Below are positions 25,829 through 34,316 of a stretch of 64,000 bases of DNA, piece by piece (position 1 is the first letter of the stretch; every line of letters begins with the position of its first letter). Under the pieces are notes generated by a model. It saw nothing but the letters and a program-made list of their open reading frames with translations, made no database searches and was not told the origin of the DNA. The translations under genes and the position numbers were made by a program. Source of the stretch: Paenibacillus aurantius (GTDB lineage: Bacteria > Bacillota > Bacilli > Paenibacillales > NBRC-103111); the NCBI RefSeq assembly GCF_032268605.1, contig NZ_CP130318.1:3911913-3975912 (forward strand), read 5' to 3'.

Positions 25829-26989
25829 CTATTTGTAGGGATCCGCGGCGTCGCGCAGTCCATCTCCCAAAAAGTTGAACATCAGAACGGTCAGGATGAT
25901 GAAGGCGGCCGGCCAGAGCAGCCATGGGTAATGGGCAAGCGTCTGCAGGTTCTGGGAATCCTGCAGCAGAACCCCCCAGCTGACAACCGGAGGCTGCAGG
26001 CCGATGCCGAGAAAGCTGAGCGCCGTTTCGCCGAGAATGGTTCCCGGGATCGACAAGGTGACGTTCACGATGATGTAGCTGGCGAAGGACGGGATCAGGT
26101 GCTTCCGGATGATCCGGAAGTCGCTCGCTCCCGCGAGCCGGGCCGCCAGCGTGAAGTCTTCCTCCCGAAGGGAAAGCATTTTGCCCCGGACCACACGGGC
26201 GAGCCCCGTCCAGCCGATAATCGAGAAGATGATGATCAGCCCGAAGTAGATCTGAAGCGCTGTCCAGCCCTTCGGCAGGGCGGCCGATAAAGCCATCCAC
26301 AGCGGGATGGTCGGGATGCAGATGAGGAGGTCGATCGTGCGCTGGATGATGGTGTCGGTCACCCCGCCCAGGTAACCGGATATTCCTCCGAGCAGAAGGC
26401 CGAGAATCAAGGTCAGCACAATGCCTAGCAGACCGAACGAAAGCGAGATGCGGGCTCCGTACAGAATGCGGGAGAACAGGTCGTGGCCCAGTTTATCTGT
26501 CCCCATGAGAAGCAGCGGGCTGTCGGCATCCTTCAGACCGAACAAGTGGCGGTCCATCGGGATAAGGCCCCACATTTTGTAAGGCTCCCCCTTCACAAAG
26601 AGGGAAATGGAGTACTTCTTCTCCGGATCCTCCGAGAATGTCCGCCGGAAGGTCTGCGGATCCACCTTCTCGCTCATTCCGTAGACGAAGGGCTGCAAGG
26701 AGAAGCCTTTCTCGGGATCGACGAAGTGGATTTGGGAGGGCGGCGAATTTTTGTAAGCCGTGAACCGGGTTTCCGTTCCGTACGGACTAAGAAATTCACA
26801 GAAGAGCGCCACCAGATACAGCAGCAGAAGGACGATGGAGGAGAAGACCGCCAGCCGGTGCTTCTTGAACTTCCACCACATGAGCTGCCATTGGGAAGCG
26901 ACCTCGAGGCTCGGATCCCGGGCTTCCTTCCGCCGGCGTCCCGCTCCCGTTCGTTTAAGCCGGTTCGCAATCGTGGTCATGGCGCTCAT
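25829..26989 (-). CDS. Oligopeptide/oligosaccharide ABC transporter permease, OppC-like
   Basis: A 386-residue membrane protein: a basic cytoplasmic N-terminus, one TM helix near residue 50, a long extracellular segment (about 75-155), and five further TM helices with the permease loop (AARLAGASDFRIIRKHLIP). The extended external loop is longer than in typical OppC. Its ATG overlaps the OppB-like stop by four bases. Confidence 0.93.
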   Translation of the reverse strand: MSAMTTIANRLKRTGAGRRRKEARDPSLEVASQWQLMWWKFKKHRLAVFSSIVLLLLYLVALFCEFLSPYGTETRFTAYKNSPPSQIHFVDPEKGFSLQPFVYGMSEKVDPQTFRRTFSEDPEKKYSISLFVKGEPYKMWGLIPMDRHLFGLKDADSPLLLMGTDKLGHDLFSRILYGARISLSFGLLGIVLTLILGLLLGGISGYLGGVTDTIIQRTIDLLICIPTIPLWMALSAALPKGWTALQIYFGLIIIFSIIGWTGLARVVRGKMLSLREEDFTLAARLAGASDFRIIRKHLIPSFASYIIVNVTLSIPGTILGETALSFLGIGLQPPVVSWGVLLQDSQNLQTLAHYPWLLWPAAFIILTVLMFNFLGDGLRDAADPYK

Positions 26990-27984
26990 TCGCTAACCCC
27001 CCCGAAGCGGATTCTCGGATCGACGGCCGCGAGCAGAATATCGGAGAGCAGGGTTCCTATGACCGTCATAACACTCAGGATCAGAAGAAAGCTTCCCGTC
27101 AGATACATATCCTGGAACATCAGCGCCTTCAGCAGCATGGGTCCGGTGGTCTGGAGATTGAGGACGATCGAGACGATCGCCTCGCCGGAAATAAGGGCCG
27201 GCAGCGTCCAGCCGATGGTGCTGATCAGCGGATTAATCGCCATCCGGACGGGATATTTGAACAGGAGCTTCCTCTCGGCCACCCCTTTGGCCCGGGCCGT
27301 GATCACATACTGCTTAGACAGCTCATCGAGCAGCATCCCCCTCGTTACCCGGATGAGCGAAGCCGTTCCGGACATCCCGATCACGATAACCGGAAGAATC
27401 AGCCTCGGCAGCATGTTCATGATTTTGGCCGCATTCCAAGGGGCATCCACGAATTCAGGAGAGAACAGCCCGGTAATCGAGACCCCTGTCTGGACGAAGA
27501 TGAAATAAACGAGGATGAGGGCGATCAGAAAGCCGGGAACGGCGAGGCCGATAAAGCCGATAAAGGTGAAGATGTAATCGAACACGGAATATTGATGAGT
27601 CGCCGAGTAGATGCCGATGGGAATGGCTACCGCCCAGACGAAGACCAGGGAGATGAGCGAGATCACCACGGTCAGCGCAAGGCGCGGGCCGATGACGTCG
27701 GCTACCGGCTGGTTCCATTGGAAGGAACGGCCCAAATCGCCATGCAGAATAATATTTTTGAGCCATATGAAATATTGCATGTACATCGATTTGTCGAGCC
27801 CGTATTCTGCCTGCAGATTGAGGATGGTGCTTTCCGAAACGGCATTGCCGGCCAGCTTCAGCTGCGCGATATAGGTGGTTAGGAAATCGCCGGGCGGCAG
27901 CTGGATGATGACGAAGACGATCATGCTGATGGCAATGAGCAGCGGGATCAGCTGCAGGACCCGGTAGGATATGTAATTCAACAT
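26986..27984 (-). CDS. Oligopeptide/oligosaccharide ABC transporter permease, OppB-like
   Basis: A 332-residue permease with six TM helices and the loop TARAKGVAERKLLFKYPVR. The start is ATG 27984, six bases after AGGAGG; the in-frame ATG at 28002 has no SD. A strong hairpin (28007-28038) sits between this gene and the binding-protein gene. Confidence 0.93.
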   Translation of the reverse strand: MLNYISYRVLQLIPLLIAISMIVFVIIQLPPGDFLTTYIAQLKLAGNAVSESTILNLQAEYGLDKSMYMQYFIWLKNIILHGDLGRSFQWNQPVADVIGPRLALTVVISLISLVFVWAVAIPIGIYSATHQYSVFDYIFTFIGFIGLAVPGFLIALILVYFIFVQTGVSITGLFSPEFVDAPWNAAKIMNMLPRLILPVIVIGMSGTASLIRVTRGMLLDELSKQYVITARAKGVAERKLLFKYPVRMAINPLISTIGWTLPALISGEAIVSIVLNLQTTGPMLLKALMFQDMYLTGSFLLILSVMTVIGTLLSDILLAAVDPRIRFGGVSE

Positions 27985-28006
27985 AGGGATCCTCCTTTCC
28001 ATAAGA

Positions 28007-28038
28007 AGCCGGGGGAGAGGGCTCCTCCCGCCCCGGCT
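28007..28038 (-). promoter_or_regulatory. Intergenic mRNA hairpin between binding protein and permease genes
   Basis: 8-bp stem AGCCGGGG/CCCCGGCT (28007-28014 with 28031-28038) with an inner GGAG/CTCC pair and no T tract. Such hairpins often protect the upstream binding-protein message or lower downstream expression. Confidence 0.6.
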
Positions 28039-28054
28039 CTGCTAACGGTCATTC

Positions 28055-30010
28055 TCATTTGCCGAAGAAAAATTGCTCCCCGCTGAAGTTGGCCGCGATC
28101 GCGAAGCTGGAGTCGCTCGGAATGTTGCGGAGCTTGGCGTTCACGATCAACGGCTGCTTCACCTCCGAAATCGGGATGAAATAGTACACCTTGTCTTTCA
28201 TCTCCTGCTTAACCTGCTCGATGATCTTCTTCGCATCCGTCGGATTCGCCGCCGCCGCATTGTCGATCAACGTATACAGCTTTTTGACATCCGCAGGCGG
28301 TTCTTTCCCCTCCTTGCCTCCGGTCGTCCGCCATTTGTCCCACAGGGTTCCCCAGTTCGCCGTGCCCCAATCGCCCATGTACCATAGCGGAGTATGGGTC
28401 CAGATCATCGAGGCCTGCAGCTGATTGGCTTCGCGGCGTGTCGTATAGAGCGTCTGGTCGATCGTTTTCATCGTCACGTTCAGCCCGAGCTGCTTCCACA
28501 TTTCCACCACCAGTTGGGTCATCGGAACAATGTCCGGCGCCTGGGCCCCCACCTCGAACGGAATGGTGAAGACTTTGCCGTCCGGACCCAGCCGCTTGCC
28601 GTCCGGTCCTTTCTTCAAGCCCATGTCGTCCAGCAGCTGGTTGGCCTTGGTCAGGTCAAAGGCCGGATCTTCGATGGTCCCCGGCTTGGCGAAGCCGTAA
28701 TAGATTGTATCGATAATCTCCTTGCGGTTTAGAGCCAGATTCAACGCCTGCCGGAAGCGGACATCCTGCACCACCTTCTGCCAGGCCGGATCGTCGAACG
28801 TCTGGTTCAAGTAAATGTCCGTCGGCGTCACGTGCATGTTGGCGAGAAGGGCCTTGTAGCCGCTTTTCTCGTTCTCTTTGTAGAGGGGCATCTTCACAAG
28901 AGCCGCCGACTCCCGGGAGAAATCCACCTCGCCGGCAATGGTCTTCAAGCCGACCATCTCGATATCCTGAACGAGCGTGCTTTGGATCCGGTCAATGTAA
29001 GGCAGCTGGTTGCCGGCCGTATCGACCTTGAAGTAATAAGGATTCCGTTCGTAGCTTGCCATGTTCTCGGTGTATTTGGTCATCACCCACGGATAGAGGA
29101 CGGGGAACCCGACGGCTTTCTGGTTGGCGAGCTCCCAGTTCGTGATGTCCTTGTCGTTGAAGAGGTTAACCCATTCCCCCGGCTGAAATCCGGCTTCCTT
29201 GATAGCGGGCTCCAGCTTCTCGAGAGGGGTGTATTTCTTGTGGAACTGCTTGAGGTAATGGGCCGGCTTCACGAGCTCGGTGTACCCCCGCCAGCCTTGA
29301 ATGGCCAGCCGGATCAGAATGCCGCCGTACGGCCGGTCGAACGAAATCTTGAAATTGTACTCATCCGTTACCTCCAGCTTGAGCGGGGCTCCTTCGGCGA
29401 CCCCGCCCGACCGCAGCCATACGGGGAAGATCGGCGTAAGCTCCGGGTTGTTCAACACATCCTCCACCGTAAACCGCACATCCTCGGTGGTCACCGGCTT
29501 GCCGTCCGACCATTTCAAGCCCTTGCGCATCTCAAAGGAAATGGTCTTCTGGTCGTCGCTCATCTTGTAGCCCTTCAGCACATTGCCGGTAATCTCCTCA
29601 CCGAGAATCCCGGGCGTGTTCAGCAGAGGCTCGTTGTTCATGACGAATACGTCCGCATCCCAGTTTGGCGCCGAAGTAACCGTTCTCATGACTCCGCCGT
29701 ACGTGCCGATCTCATACTTCATCTGGGAGGAGGGGATTTCATTGGTGATTTTGAAATCGGAGGGCAGCCGTTCCTTCACCGCGGCCAGATTCTTTCCGTC
29801 CAGGAAAGGAGATTGCTTGAAATCCGTCGGGATCGTTTGGGCTCCCGCCTGCCCTCCTCCTTCCGGCGCTTTCGTGGCTTCCGGAGGCTTGGCGGAGGCC
29901 GAGGGGGACGGGGACGTTGAAATGGCGGCGCTTTCACAACCGGTTAGAGCAACAGCCAAGCTGAGAGCGGAAACCAGGAGCAGGTTCCTTGATCTTCTCC
30001 ATGACTTCAT
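28055..30010 (-). CDS. ABC transporter substrate-binding lipoprotein, family 5 (oligopeptide/oligosaccharide type)
   Basis: A 651-residue lipoprotein (lipobox ALTGC, Cys25; then a Ser/Pro-rich linker to about residue 60). The family 5 signature is visible in EMRKGLKWSDGKPVTTEDV. The size, well above normal OppA (about 540), resembles the oligosaccharide-binding subgroup. ATG 30010 has GGAGG seven bases upstream. It is the first gene of the long minus-strand run. Confidence 0.92.
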   Translation of the reverse strand: MKSWRRSRNLLLVSALSLAVALTGCESAAISTSPSPSASAKPPEATKAPEGGGQAGAQTIPTDFKQSPFLDGKNLAAVKERLPSDFKITNEIPSSQMKYEIGTYGGVMRTVTSAPNWDADVFVMNNEPLLNTPGILGEEITGNVLKGYKMSDDQKTISFEMRKGLKWSDGKPVTTEDVRFTVEDVLNNPELTPIFPVWLRSGGVAEGAPLKLEVTDEYNFKISFDRPYGGILIRLAIQGWRGYTELVKPAHYLKQFHKKYTPLEKLEPAIKEAGFQPGEWVNLFNDKDITNWELANQKAVGFPVLYPWVMTKYTENMASYERNPYYFKVDTAGNQLPYIDRIQSTLVQDIEMVGLKTIAGEVDFSRESAALVKMPLYKENEKSGYKALLANMHVTPTDIYLNQTFDDPAWQKVVQDVRFRQALNLALNRKEIIDTIYYGFAKPGTIEDPAFDLTKANQLLDDMGLKKGPDGKRLGPDGKVFTIPFEVGAQAPDIVPMTQLVVEMWKQLGLNVTMKTIDQTLYTTRREANQLQASMIWTHTPLWYMGDWGTANWGTLWDKWRTTGGKEGKEPPADVKKLYTLIDNAAAANPTDAKKIIEQVKQEMKDKVYYFIPISEVKQPLIVNAKLRNIPSDSSFAIAANFSGEQFFFGK

Positions 30011-30249
30011 GAGCAACCCTCCGATTTTCTTGATTCTTGTTTGAGTTTTTTGGACTCCCCCCCATTTTTATTCCGAAGAACCAAATAATCAACAGCCAAG
30101 TCAGTAAATTGTCTGAAAATTCAAAAACAGAGCCAAATCCTCTACTCTCGTCTTTGAATCGACACCGAATACCCCACACGGATGGCGGAATCGCCTATTT
30201 TGAGGGCGCCCGTCCTCTCCTCCTGCCCCAAGAATACCGCTTCCCGTCT

Positions 30250-30267
30250 GGAGAAAACGCTTTTCCC
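30250..30267. promoter_or_regulatory. Possible cre site (catabolite control)
   Basis: GAAAACGCTTTTC forms a perfect palindrome about a central CG and is close to the CcpA cre consensus, though the usual leading T is A here. It lies about 240 bases upstream of the binding-protein start. Confidence 0.4.
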
Positions 30268-30282
30268 GCGGCAAACTCCCAC

Positions 30283-30312
30283 AAAAACAAAAAAAGTCCC
30301 ACATGGGACTTT
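30283..30312 (-). terminator. Rho-independent terminator of the AraC gene 30356-31231
   Basis: Stem AAAGTCCC/GGGACTTT with a 4-base loop (30293-30312), followed on the minus strand by TTTTTTTGTTTTTG. Confidence 0.88.
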
Positions 30313-30355
30313 TGGGACCAACTCCAAGCCCGCCTGCCCGCGGCCCTGCAAGTCC

Positions 30356-31231
30356 TTAGCCCTGCTTCCTCATCTGCTGAGGAGTGAGGCCGAAGGCTTG
30401 CTTGAAGATGCGGTAGAATTGGGTTTTGTCCGGATATCCGACGCTTCGTCCGATGGCTTCCGCCGTTTCGTCCGTTTCGAGCAGAAGACGCTTGGCCTCC
30501 CGAAGCCGGATCTCCTGCACGTATTCGGTGAAGGTGGAGCCGAGCTGCTCTTTGAAGATCTTGCCGATGTAATAAGGGGAATAGAAGCTTTCCCGGGAAA
30601 GGTCCTGAAGCGTGATGCGGTCCGTATAATGCTCCTCGATATAGGTCAAGAGACCGGGCAATACGTTGCAGGCATCCCGGTGCTCGGTCCCCGCCAGGTT
30701 CTTCTGCATCATCCGGAAGGTTCGGGTCAGCAGAAGAGTCGTATAGCCGCGAAGCATGGAGCGGTATCCTTCTTTCTTGGCCGTGAACTCCTCCATCATC
30801 GCGTCCAGCAGGCCTTCCAGCTCAAGCATCGGCTTGCCGCGAAAGGAGACATGGCAGGCCGTTCCCGGAACCTTCCCTCCGAACTCCCGGAAGAGAGCGG
30901 GGGACAGCTCATAGGAAGCAGGCAAATCGGACACCGTTGTTCTTTCCTGCTCGCTTAGAAAATCCGGCTCGAACAGCAGATTGATGTACTGCATTTCCCC
31001 GGGGGAAGTAAACGAATGATAATCCCCCGGATTGATCCAAATCAGATCGCCCCGCTGGACGGGAAAGCCCTGTCCATTGATCAGCTGGGTGCCGGTTCCC
31101 CTCCAGATATAAACAAGCTCAATGAACGTATGCGTATGCTCCGGAAACGTTTCGTGAGGCTGACAGGACAGCTTCTGAAGGGCGACTTTCTCATCGTGCT
31201 CAATGTAATCTCCCGTGAGCAATACAATCAT
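30356..31231 (-). CDS. AraC-family regulator with cupin domain
   Basis: A 291-residue regulator: cupin segment PEHTHTFIELVYIWRG and NPGDYHSF near the N-terminus, HTH pair at the C-terminus (LSRESFYSPYYIGKIFKEQ, GRSVGYPDKTQFYRIFKQ, FGLTPQQMRK). ATG 31231 is preferred to the GTG at 31240 because GGAG lies at a normal distance. It is transcribed toward the Opp-like run but ends in its own terminator, so it is a separate unit and a candidate controller of that run. Confidence 0.9.
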   Translation of the reverse strand: MIVLLTGDYIEHDEKVALQKLSCQPHETFPEHTHTFIELVYIWRGTGTQLINGQGFPVQRGDLIWINPGDYHSFTSPGEMQYINLLFEPDFLSEQERTTVSDLPASYELSPALFREFGGKVPGTACHVSFRGKPMLELEGLLDAMMEEFTAKKEGYRSMLRGYTTLLLTRTFRMMQKNLAGTEHRDACNVLPGLLTYIEEHYTDRITLQDLSRESFYSPYYIGKIFKEQLGSTFTEYVQEIRLREAKRLLLETDETAEAIGRSVGYPDKTQFYRIFKQAFGLTPQQMRKQG

Positions 31232-31352
31232 CTTCCACACTCCATTCTCATGGTCATGAAGGAATTCGATAGGCTGCTTCCCTTACGGTAATGTCACATG
31301 CACAAAGCTCCCTGTTTTATTCTATGCCGCGGGGACGAACACCTGCCTGCCC

Positions 31353-31384
31353 AAAAGAAAAAGAAACCGCGGGCGGGCGGTTTC
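31353..31384 (-). terminator. Rho-independent terminator of the M15 peptidase gene
   Basis: Perfect 8-bp stem GAAACCGC/GCGGTTTC (31363-31384), then TTTTTCTTTT on the minus strand. Confidence 0.87.
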
Positions 31385-31422
31385 CTTTGGTTGACGCTTT
31401 CTAAGTTTCTAAGGAAGAAGGC

Positions 31423-32046
31423 TTACGGAGAGGCCGTCTCCGGGGGGCGCGCTCCCCGTTTCAGCTCCCGGATCGAATAGCCGAAGTCCATCTGCAGGTG
31501 GGGATAATCCGGAAATCCGGACCAGTCTCCTCCCCAGGAGAACCCCAGGCCTTTGGCCAGGGCCACGACTTCCATCCAGTCCGCCTTGCCGTTCCGGTTG
31601 CCGTCGTATTTCAAATCCCAGAGGACTTTGCCGTCCTTGGTCTTCAGGGCAAAATCAACGGCCAGGCCGTAGTTATGATAGGAATCTCCACCCTGGACCT
31701 GGGTGACAACGGAGCCGCCGTCCTCCCTTCCCTTGCGGTAAAGGGCGTTCTGCTCCTCTACGGTGCGCAGGCCGTCGGTGATCAGAATCGGGATGCCCGC
31801 CTTGCGCGCGGCAGCTTCGAGCTCCGCCTGCTTGGCCGCAACGACCGGGTGAAGCTTGTCCACCGGAGGGACGTTCTTCTTGCTCTCTATGCCCCAATCG
31901 GGTAGAAGCTTATCGGCAAGAGGAAGCGGGCGAAGGAGCAGAATACCGGCGGCCGCCATGAGGGCCAGCAGGAAGATAGATCGTTTCTTGGCTTTGCGGG
32001 CAAGGGCCGGAGCGCTCTGCCTCGCGTAGGAATAGTTCGTTTTCAT
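31423..32046 (-). CDS. M15-family peptidoglycan peptidase (CwlK/VanY-like)
   Basis: A 207-residue protein with one N-terminal TM or uncleaved signal segment (residues 22-42) and a C-terminal zinc peptidase domain. Zinc-site motifs: SYHNYGLAVDFAL (SxHxxGxAxD) and DYPHLQMDFG. A DGNRNGKADWME stretch in between fits a calcium loop, usual in this subgroup. It should cut peptide cross-links (L-Ala-D-Glu or D-Ala-D-Ala) outside the membrane. AGGAGG abuts the ATG unusually closely. It is followed by a terminator and preceded by a histidine kinase gene 37 bases away. Confidence 0.9.
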   Translation of the reverse strand: MKTNYSYARQSAPALARKAKKRSIFLLALMAAAGILLLRPLPLADKLLPDWGIESKKNVPPVDKLHPVVAAKQAELEAAARKAGIPILITDGLRTVEEQNALYRKGREDGGSVVTQVQGGDSYHNYGLAVDFALKTKDGKVLWDLKYDGNRNGKADWMEVVALAKGLGFSWGGDWSGFPDYPHLQMDFGYSIRELKRGARPPETASP

Positions 32047-32083
32047 CCTCCTATCCTACCATGTCTGTTCTCGGAATGCAGCA

Positions 32084-33574
32084 TCAAGGCAAAACGGCAT
32101 GACCTGCCGGGATTCGGCTCCGGCTGACCGGAAGGATGATCTCGATGGTCGTGCCGCGGTTAACCCGGCTGGCGGCGCGAAACTCTCCGTGCAGGGACTC
32201 CACGATCTTGATGCTGACCATAAGACCAAGTCCGGTTCCGTTCTCCTTGGTGGTATAGAAGGGCTCGCCCAGACGGGAGATCCCTTCCTCGGGAATTCCG
32301 CATCCCTGATCCGTGAAGCGGATGCTGAGCTTTCCTTCGGGGAGCTCTTCCAGCTCCACCAGCAGCTTCCCGCCGGACGGCATGGAGTCCATGGCGTTTT
32401 TGATCACGTTAACAAAGACCTGCTTAAGCTGATTCTCGTCGCAGTCCACCAGGGAGCACAGGCTTTTGAATTCCGTTTGAACATCGATGTTGTTCAGGAT
32501 GGCCTGAGGCTCCAGCAGCTTGAGAATGCTCTGGAGCACGTGCCGGACGTTGTTAGGCTGGCAGCGCATGGCCTGGGGCTTGGCCACCACCATAAACTCA
32601 TTGATGATGAAGTGAATCCGGTCGAGCTCCGCGAGCATAATTTCGTAGAACTCATGATGAACGGCATTCCGCGACTTCAGCAGCTGGGTGAACCCCTTCA
32701 GCGCGGTGAGCGGATTGCGGATCTCATGAGCAAGCCCCGCGGCCAGCTGGCCGACGACCGCGAGCTTCTCGGATTTGCGGACCATCTCCTCGGTCCTCTT
32801 CTTCTCCGTGATGTCATGCATGACCAGCTGAATAACCGGCCGGCAGTTTTTATAAATGTAAATACAGGAGGATTCCACATCTAGCACTTCTCCATCCAGC
32901 CGGCTGACCTTATGCTCGATAAACTCAAGCGGTTCTTGTCCGTTCGATACGGTAAGGAAGCGTTCCTCCATCAGCTTCCGATAATCCGGGTGAACCAGCT
33001 CAAGAATCGGCCGGCCCGTGAGTTCCTCCCGCGAACCGGCTCCCATCATCTTGACGGCGGCGTCGTTGGCGTAATTGATGATTCCCGCTTCATCGTGAAC
33101 CAGGATGGCGGCCGGAAGAAGCTTGATCATCTTGTAGTTAAGCCGCAGGCTCTCCTTTAGGGACTGCTCCCTCTGCTTCCGTTCGGTAATGTCTATGGCC
33201 GAGCCGATGACCTCCACCACCCTTCCGCTTTGCTTGATGGGTCGGAGCGAGGCCAGAAAGTGAATGCCGGCCGATTCTCCTTCAAAGGTAACCTTTTCTT
33301 CCCCCTGCCAGGCCCGTTCGTAGTGGGCTGCCACATCCACGGCTTTATCCAAGGGCAGCAGGTCCTTAAGGTCCTTTCCCGCTATTTCCTCCTGACCCGG
33401 AAGCATACGGTCCATCAGTTCTCCATGGCAGATGGTATGGACAAACCGTCCGCTTTGCTTTTTGAATTTGAAGATCATTCCCTGCTGCACTCGGATCGTT
33501 TCTTCCCATTCGGAATTAACCGGCTCGAGCGCAAGCTGTCCATCCTCTGCCTGATTGCTTTCGATCCTGGTCAC
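32084..33574 (-). CDS. PAS-domain sensor histidine kinase (KinA/KinE-like, cytoplasmic)
   Basis: A 496-residue kinase with no TM helices: PAS-like domain (about 25-130), second PAS (about 145-260), then HisKA with the phospho-acceptor in LAHEIRNPL, and HATPase with N box NVIKNAMDSMPSG, G1 FTDQGCGIPE, F/G2 PFYTTKENGTGLGL. All catalytic boxes are intact. The soluble PAS layout resembles sporulation and stress phosphorelay kinases. GTG start at 33574, six bases after GGAGG. No response regulator is adjacent. Confidence 0.92.
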   Translation of the reverse strand: MTRIESNQAEDGQLALEPVNSEWEETIRVQQGMIFKFKKQSGRFVHTICHGELMDRMLPGQEEIAGKDLKDLLPLDKAVDVAAHYERAWQGEEKVTFEGESAGIHFLASLRPIKQSGRVVEVIGSAIDITERKQREQSLKESLRLNYKMIKLLPAAILVHDEAGIINYANDAAVKMMGAGSREELTGRPILELVHPDYRKLMEERFLTVSNGQEPLEFIEHKVSRLDGEVLDVESSCIYIYKNCRPVIQLVMHDITEKKRTEEMVRKSEKLAVVGQLAAGLAHEIRNPLTALKGFTQLLKSRNAVHHEFYEIMLAELDRIHFIINEFMVVAKPQAMRCQPNNVRHVLQSILKLLEPQAILNNIDVQTEFKSLCSLVDCDENQLKQVFVNVIKNAMDSMPSGGKLLVELEELPEGKLSIRFTDQGCGIPEEGISRLGEPFYTTKENGTGLGLMVSIKIVESLHGEFRAASRVNRGTTIEIILPVSRSRIPAGHAVLP

Positions 33575-33659
33575 GGCAAGCCTCCGCCTCCATGTGAATA
33601 TTTGGCAAACGAACCAAAGGAATCATAACCCGTGCCCGGCTTCCTTCCGCCTGTCCATC

Positions 33660-33770
33660 CTAAACGGAGAATGACCCGAAGAAACTGGATTTCAGTATGG
33701 CCAGGAAGTCGTCTATCTCAGGAGACACATAATACAGGCCGGGCCGTCTGATGGGAACCTGTTGTTTCAT
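33660..33770 (-). CDS. Possible 36-residue small protein
   Basis: ATG 33770 to TAG 33660 encodes a short peptide starting MKQQVPIRRPGLYYVSPEID and ending in a hydrophobic, Phe-rich tail. Composition looks protein-like, but there is no SD sequence; a TATGTA ten bases upstream could be a -10 box giving a nearly leaderless message. No family recognised; it may be chance. Confidence 0.3.
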   Translation of the reverse strand: MKQQVPIRRPGLYYVSPEIDDFLAILKSSFFGSFSV

Positions 33771-33893
33771 GATTCATTGTTACATAAGGGATAAGGGTAC
33801 GATTCAATATGACAGCGTTTCCTTGATCGTTCATCCATAAGCTATGATACTACAGCCTTCCGGAAAAATTTGTCGATCCATGGGTATCGTTAC

Positions 33894-33939
33894 GGCAAAA
33901 AAAATAAAACCTGACAGGTCTTGACTTTCCGCCTGTCAG
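33894..33939 (-). terminator. Rho-independent terminator after the degenerate-kinase unit
   Basis: Stem CTGACAGG/CCTGTCAG (33911-33918 with 33932-33939), then GTTTTATTTTTTTT on the minus strand. Confidence 0.87.
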
Positions 33940-33956
33940 ATTTTATGAAAATCCCA

Positions 33957-34316
33957 TTAAGAAGAGGACGGCTGGAAGGACAGCAGATCAATCTGCCGTT
34001 CGGTTACCTCGTCTATGAAATCCGTTTGTTTGTAGCGGAAGGGATCCCCCGAAATGGTGAGCTGACGCTCCTCCCACGGCATCGACCGGTAAACGTTCTT
34101 CACTTTGTCTTCGCCTCCCACCATACGGACACGAACCAGACCCGGCTGGATAAGAATGAGGGAGGCTTTGCCTTCTCCGTAAGGGACGGTAAACATGCTA
34201 ACCCTCCCGTGCTGCTCCGCTTCCTCTGCGAGAACAGCGGGGTAGTCGAAGGCGGAGCCGAACGGAACCTGATGGCGGATCAGCCGTTCGCGGCTATTGG
34301 AATTACTGGAAGTCAA
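33957..34316 (-). CDS. Unknown 119-residue protein co-translated with degenerate kinase
   Basis: A small soluble protein with no family I recognise. Seen: an N-terminal polar stretch, then RHQVPFGSAFDYPAVLAEEA, a beta-rich middle (RVSMFTVPYGEGKASLILIQ, LVRVRMVGG) and a charged end. The likely start is a TTG (34316) overlapping the TGA of the upstream kinase-like gene (TTGA), with AAAGGCGG eight bases before; a GTG at 34325 is possible. It ends just before a terminator, so the pair is a two-gene unit. Confidence 0.65.
   Translation of the reverse strand: MTSSNSNSRERLIRHQVPFGSAFDYPAVLAEEAEQHGRVSMFTVPYGEGKASLILIQPGLVRVRMVGGEDKVKNVYRSMPWEERQLTISGDPFRYKQTDFIDEVTERQIDLLSFQPSSS

Larger units (their letters stand above)
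30011..30355. other. Intergenic region holding the promoter of the Opp-like run
   Basis: No gene is visible. It contains the terminator of the AraC gene (30283-30312), a cre-like palindrome (30250-30267) and AT-rich sequence (30040-30130) in which the run's promoter probably lies; no clear -35/-10 pair could be fixed. Confidence 0.5.
33575..33956. other. Intergenic region between two kinase loci
   Basis: Holds the terminator of the upstream unit (33894-33939) and a 36-codon minus-strand ORF (33660-33770); a -35/-10-like pair TTGAAT...TATGTA lies just upstream of that ORF on the minus strand. The remainder should hold the promoter of the PAS kinase gene. Nothing else is recognised. Confidence 0.45.
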
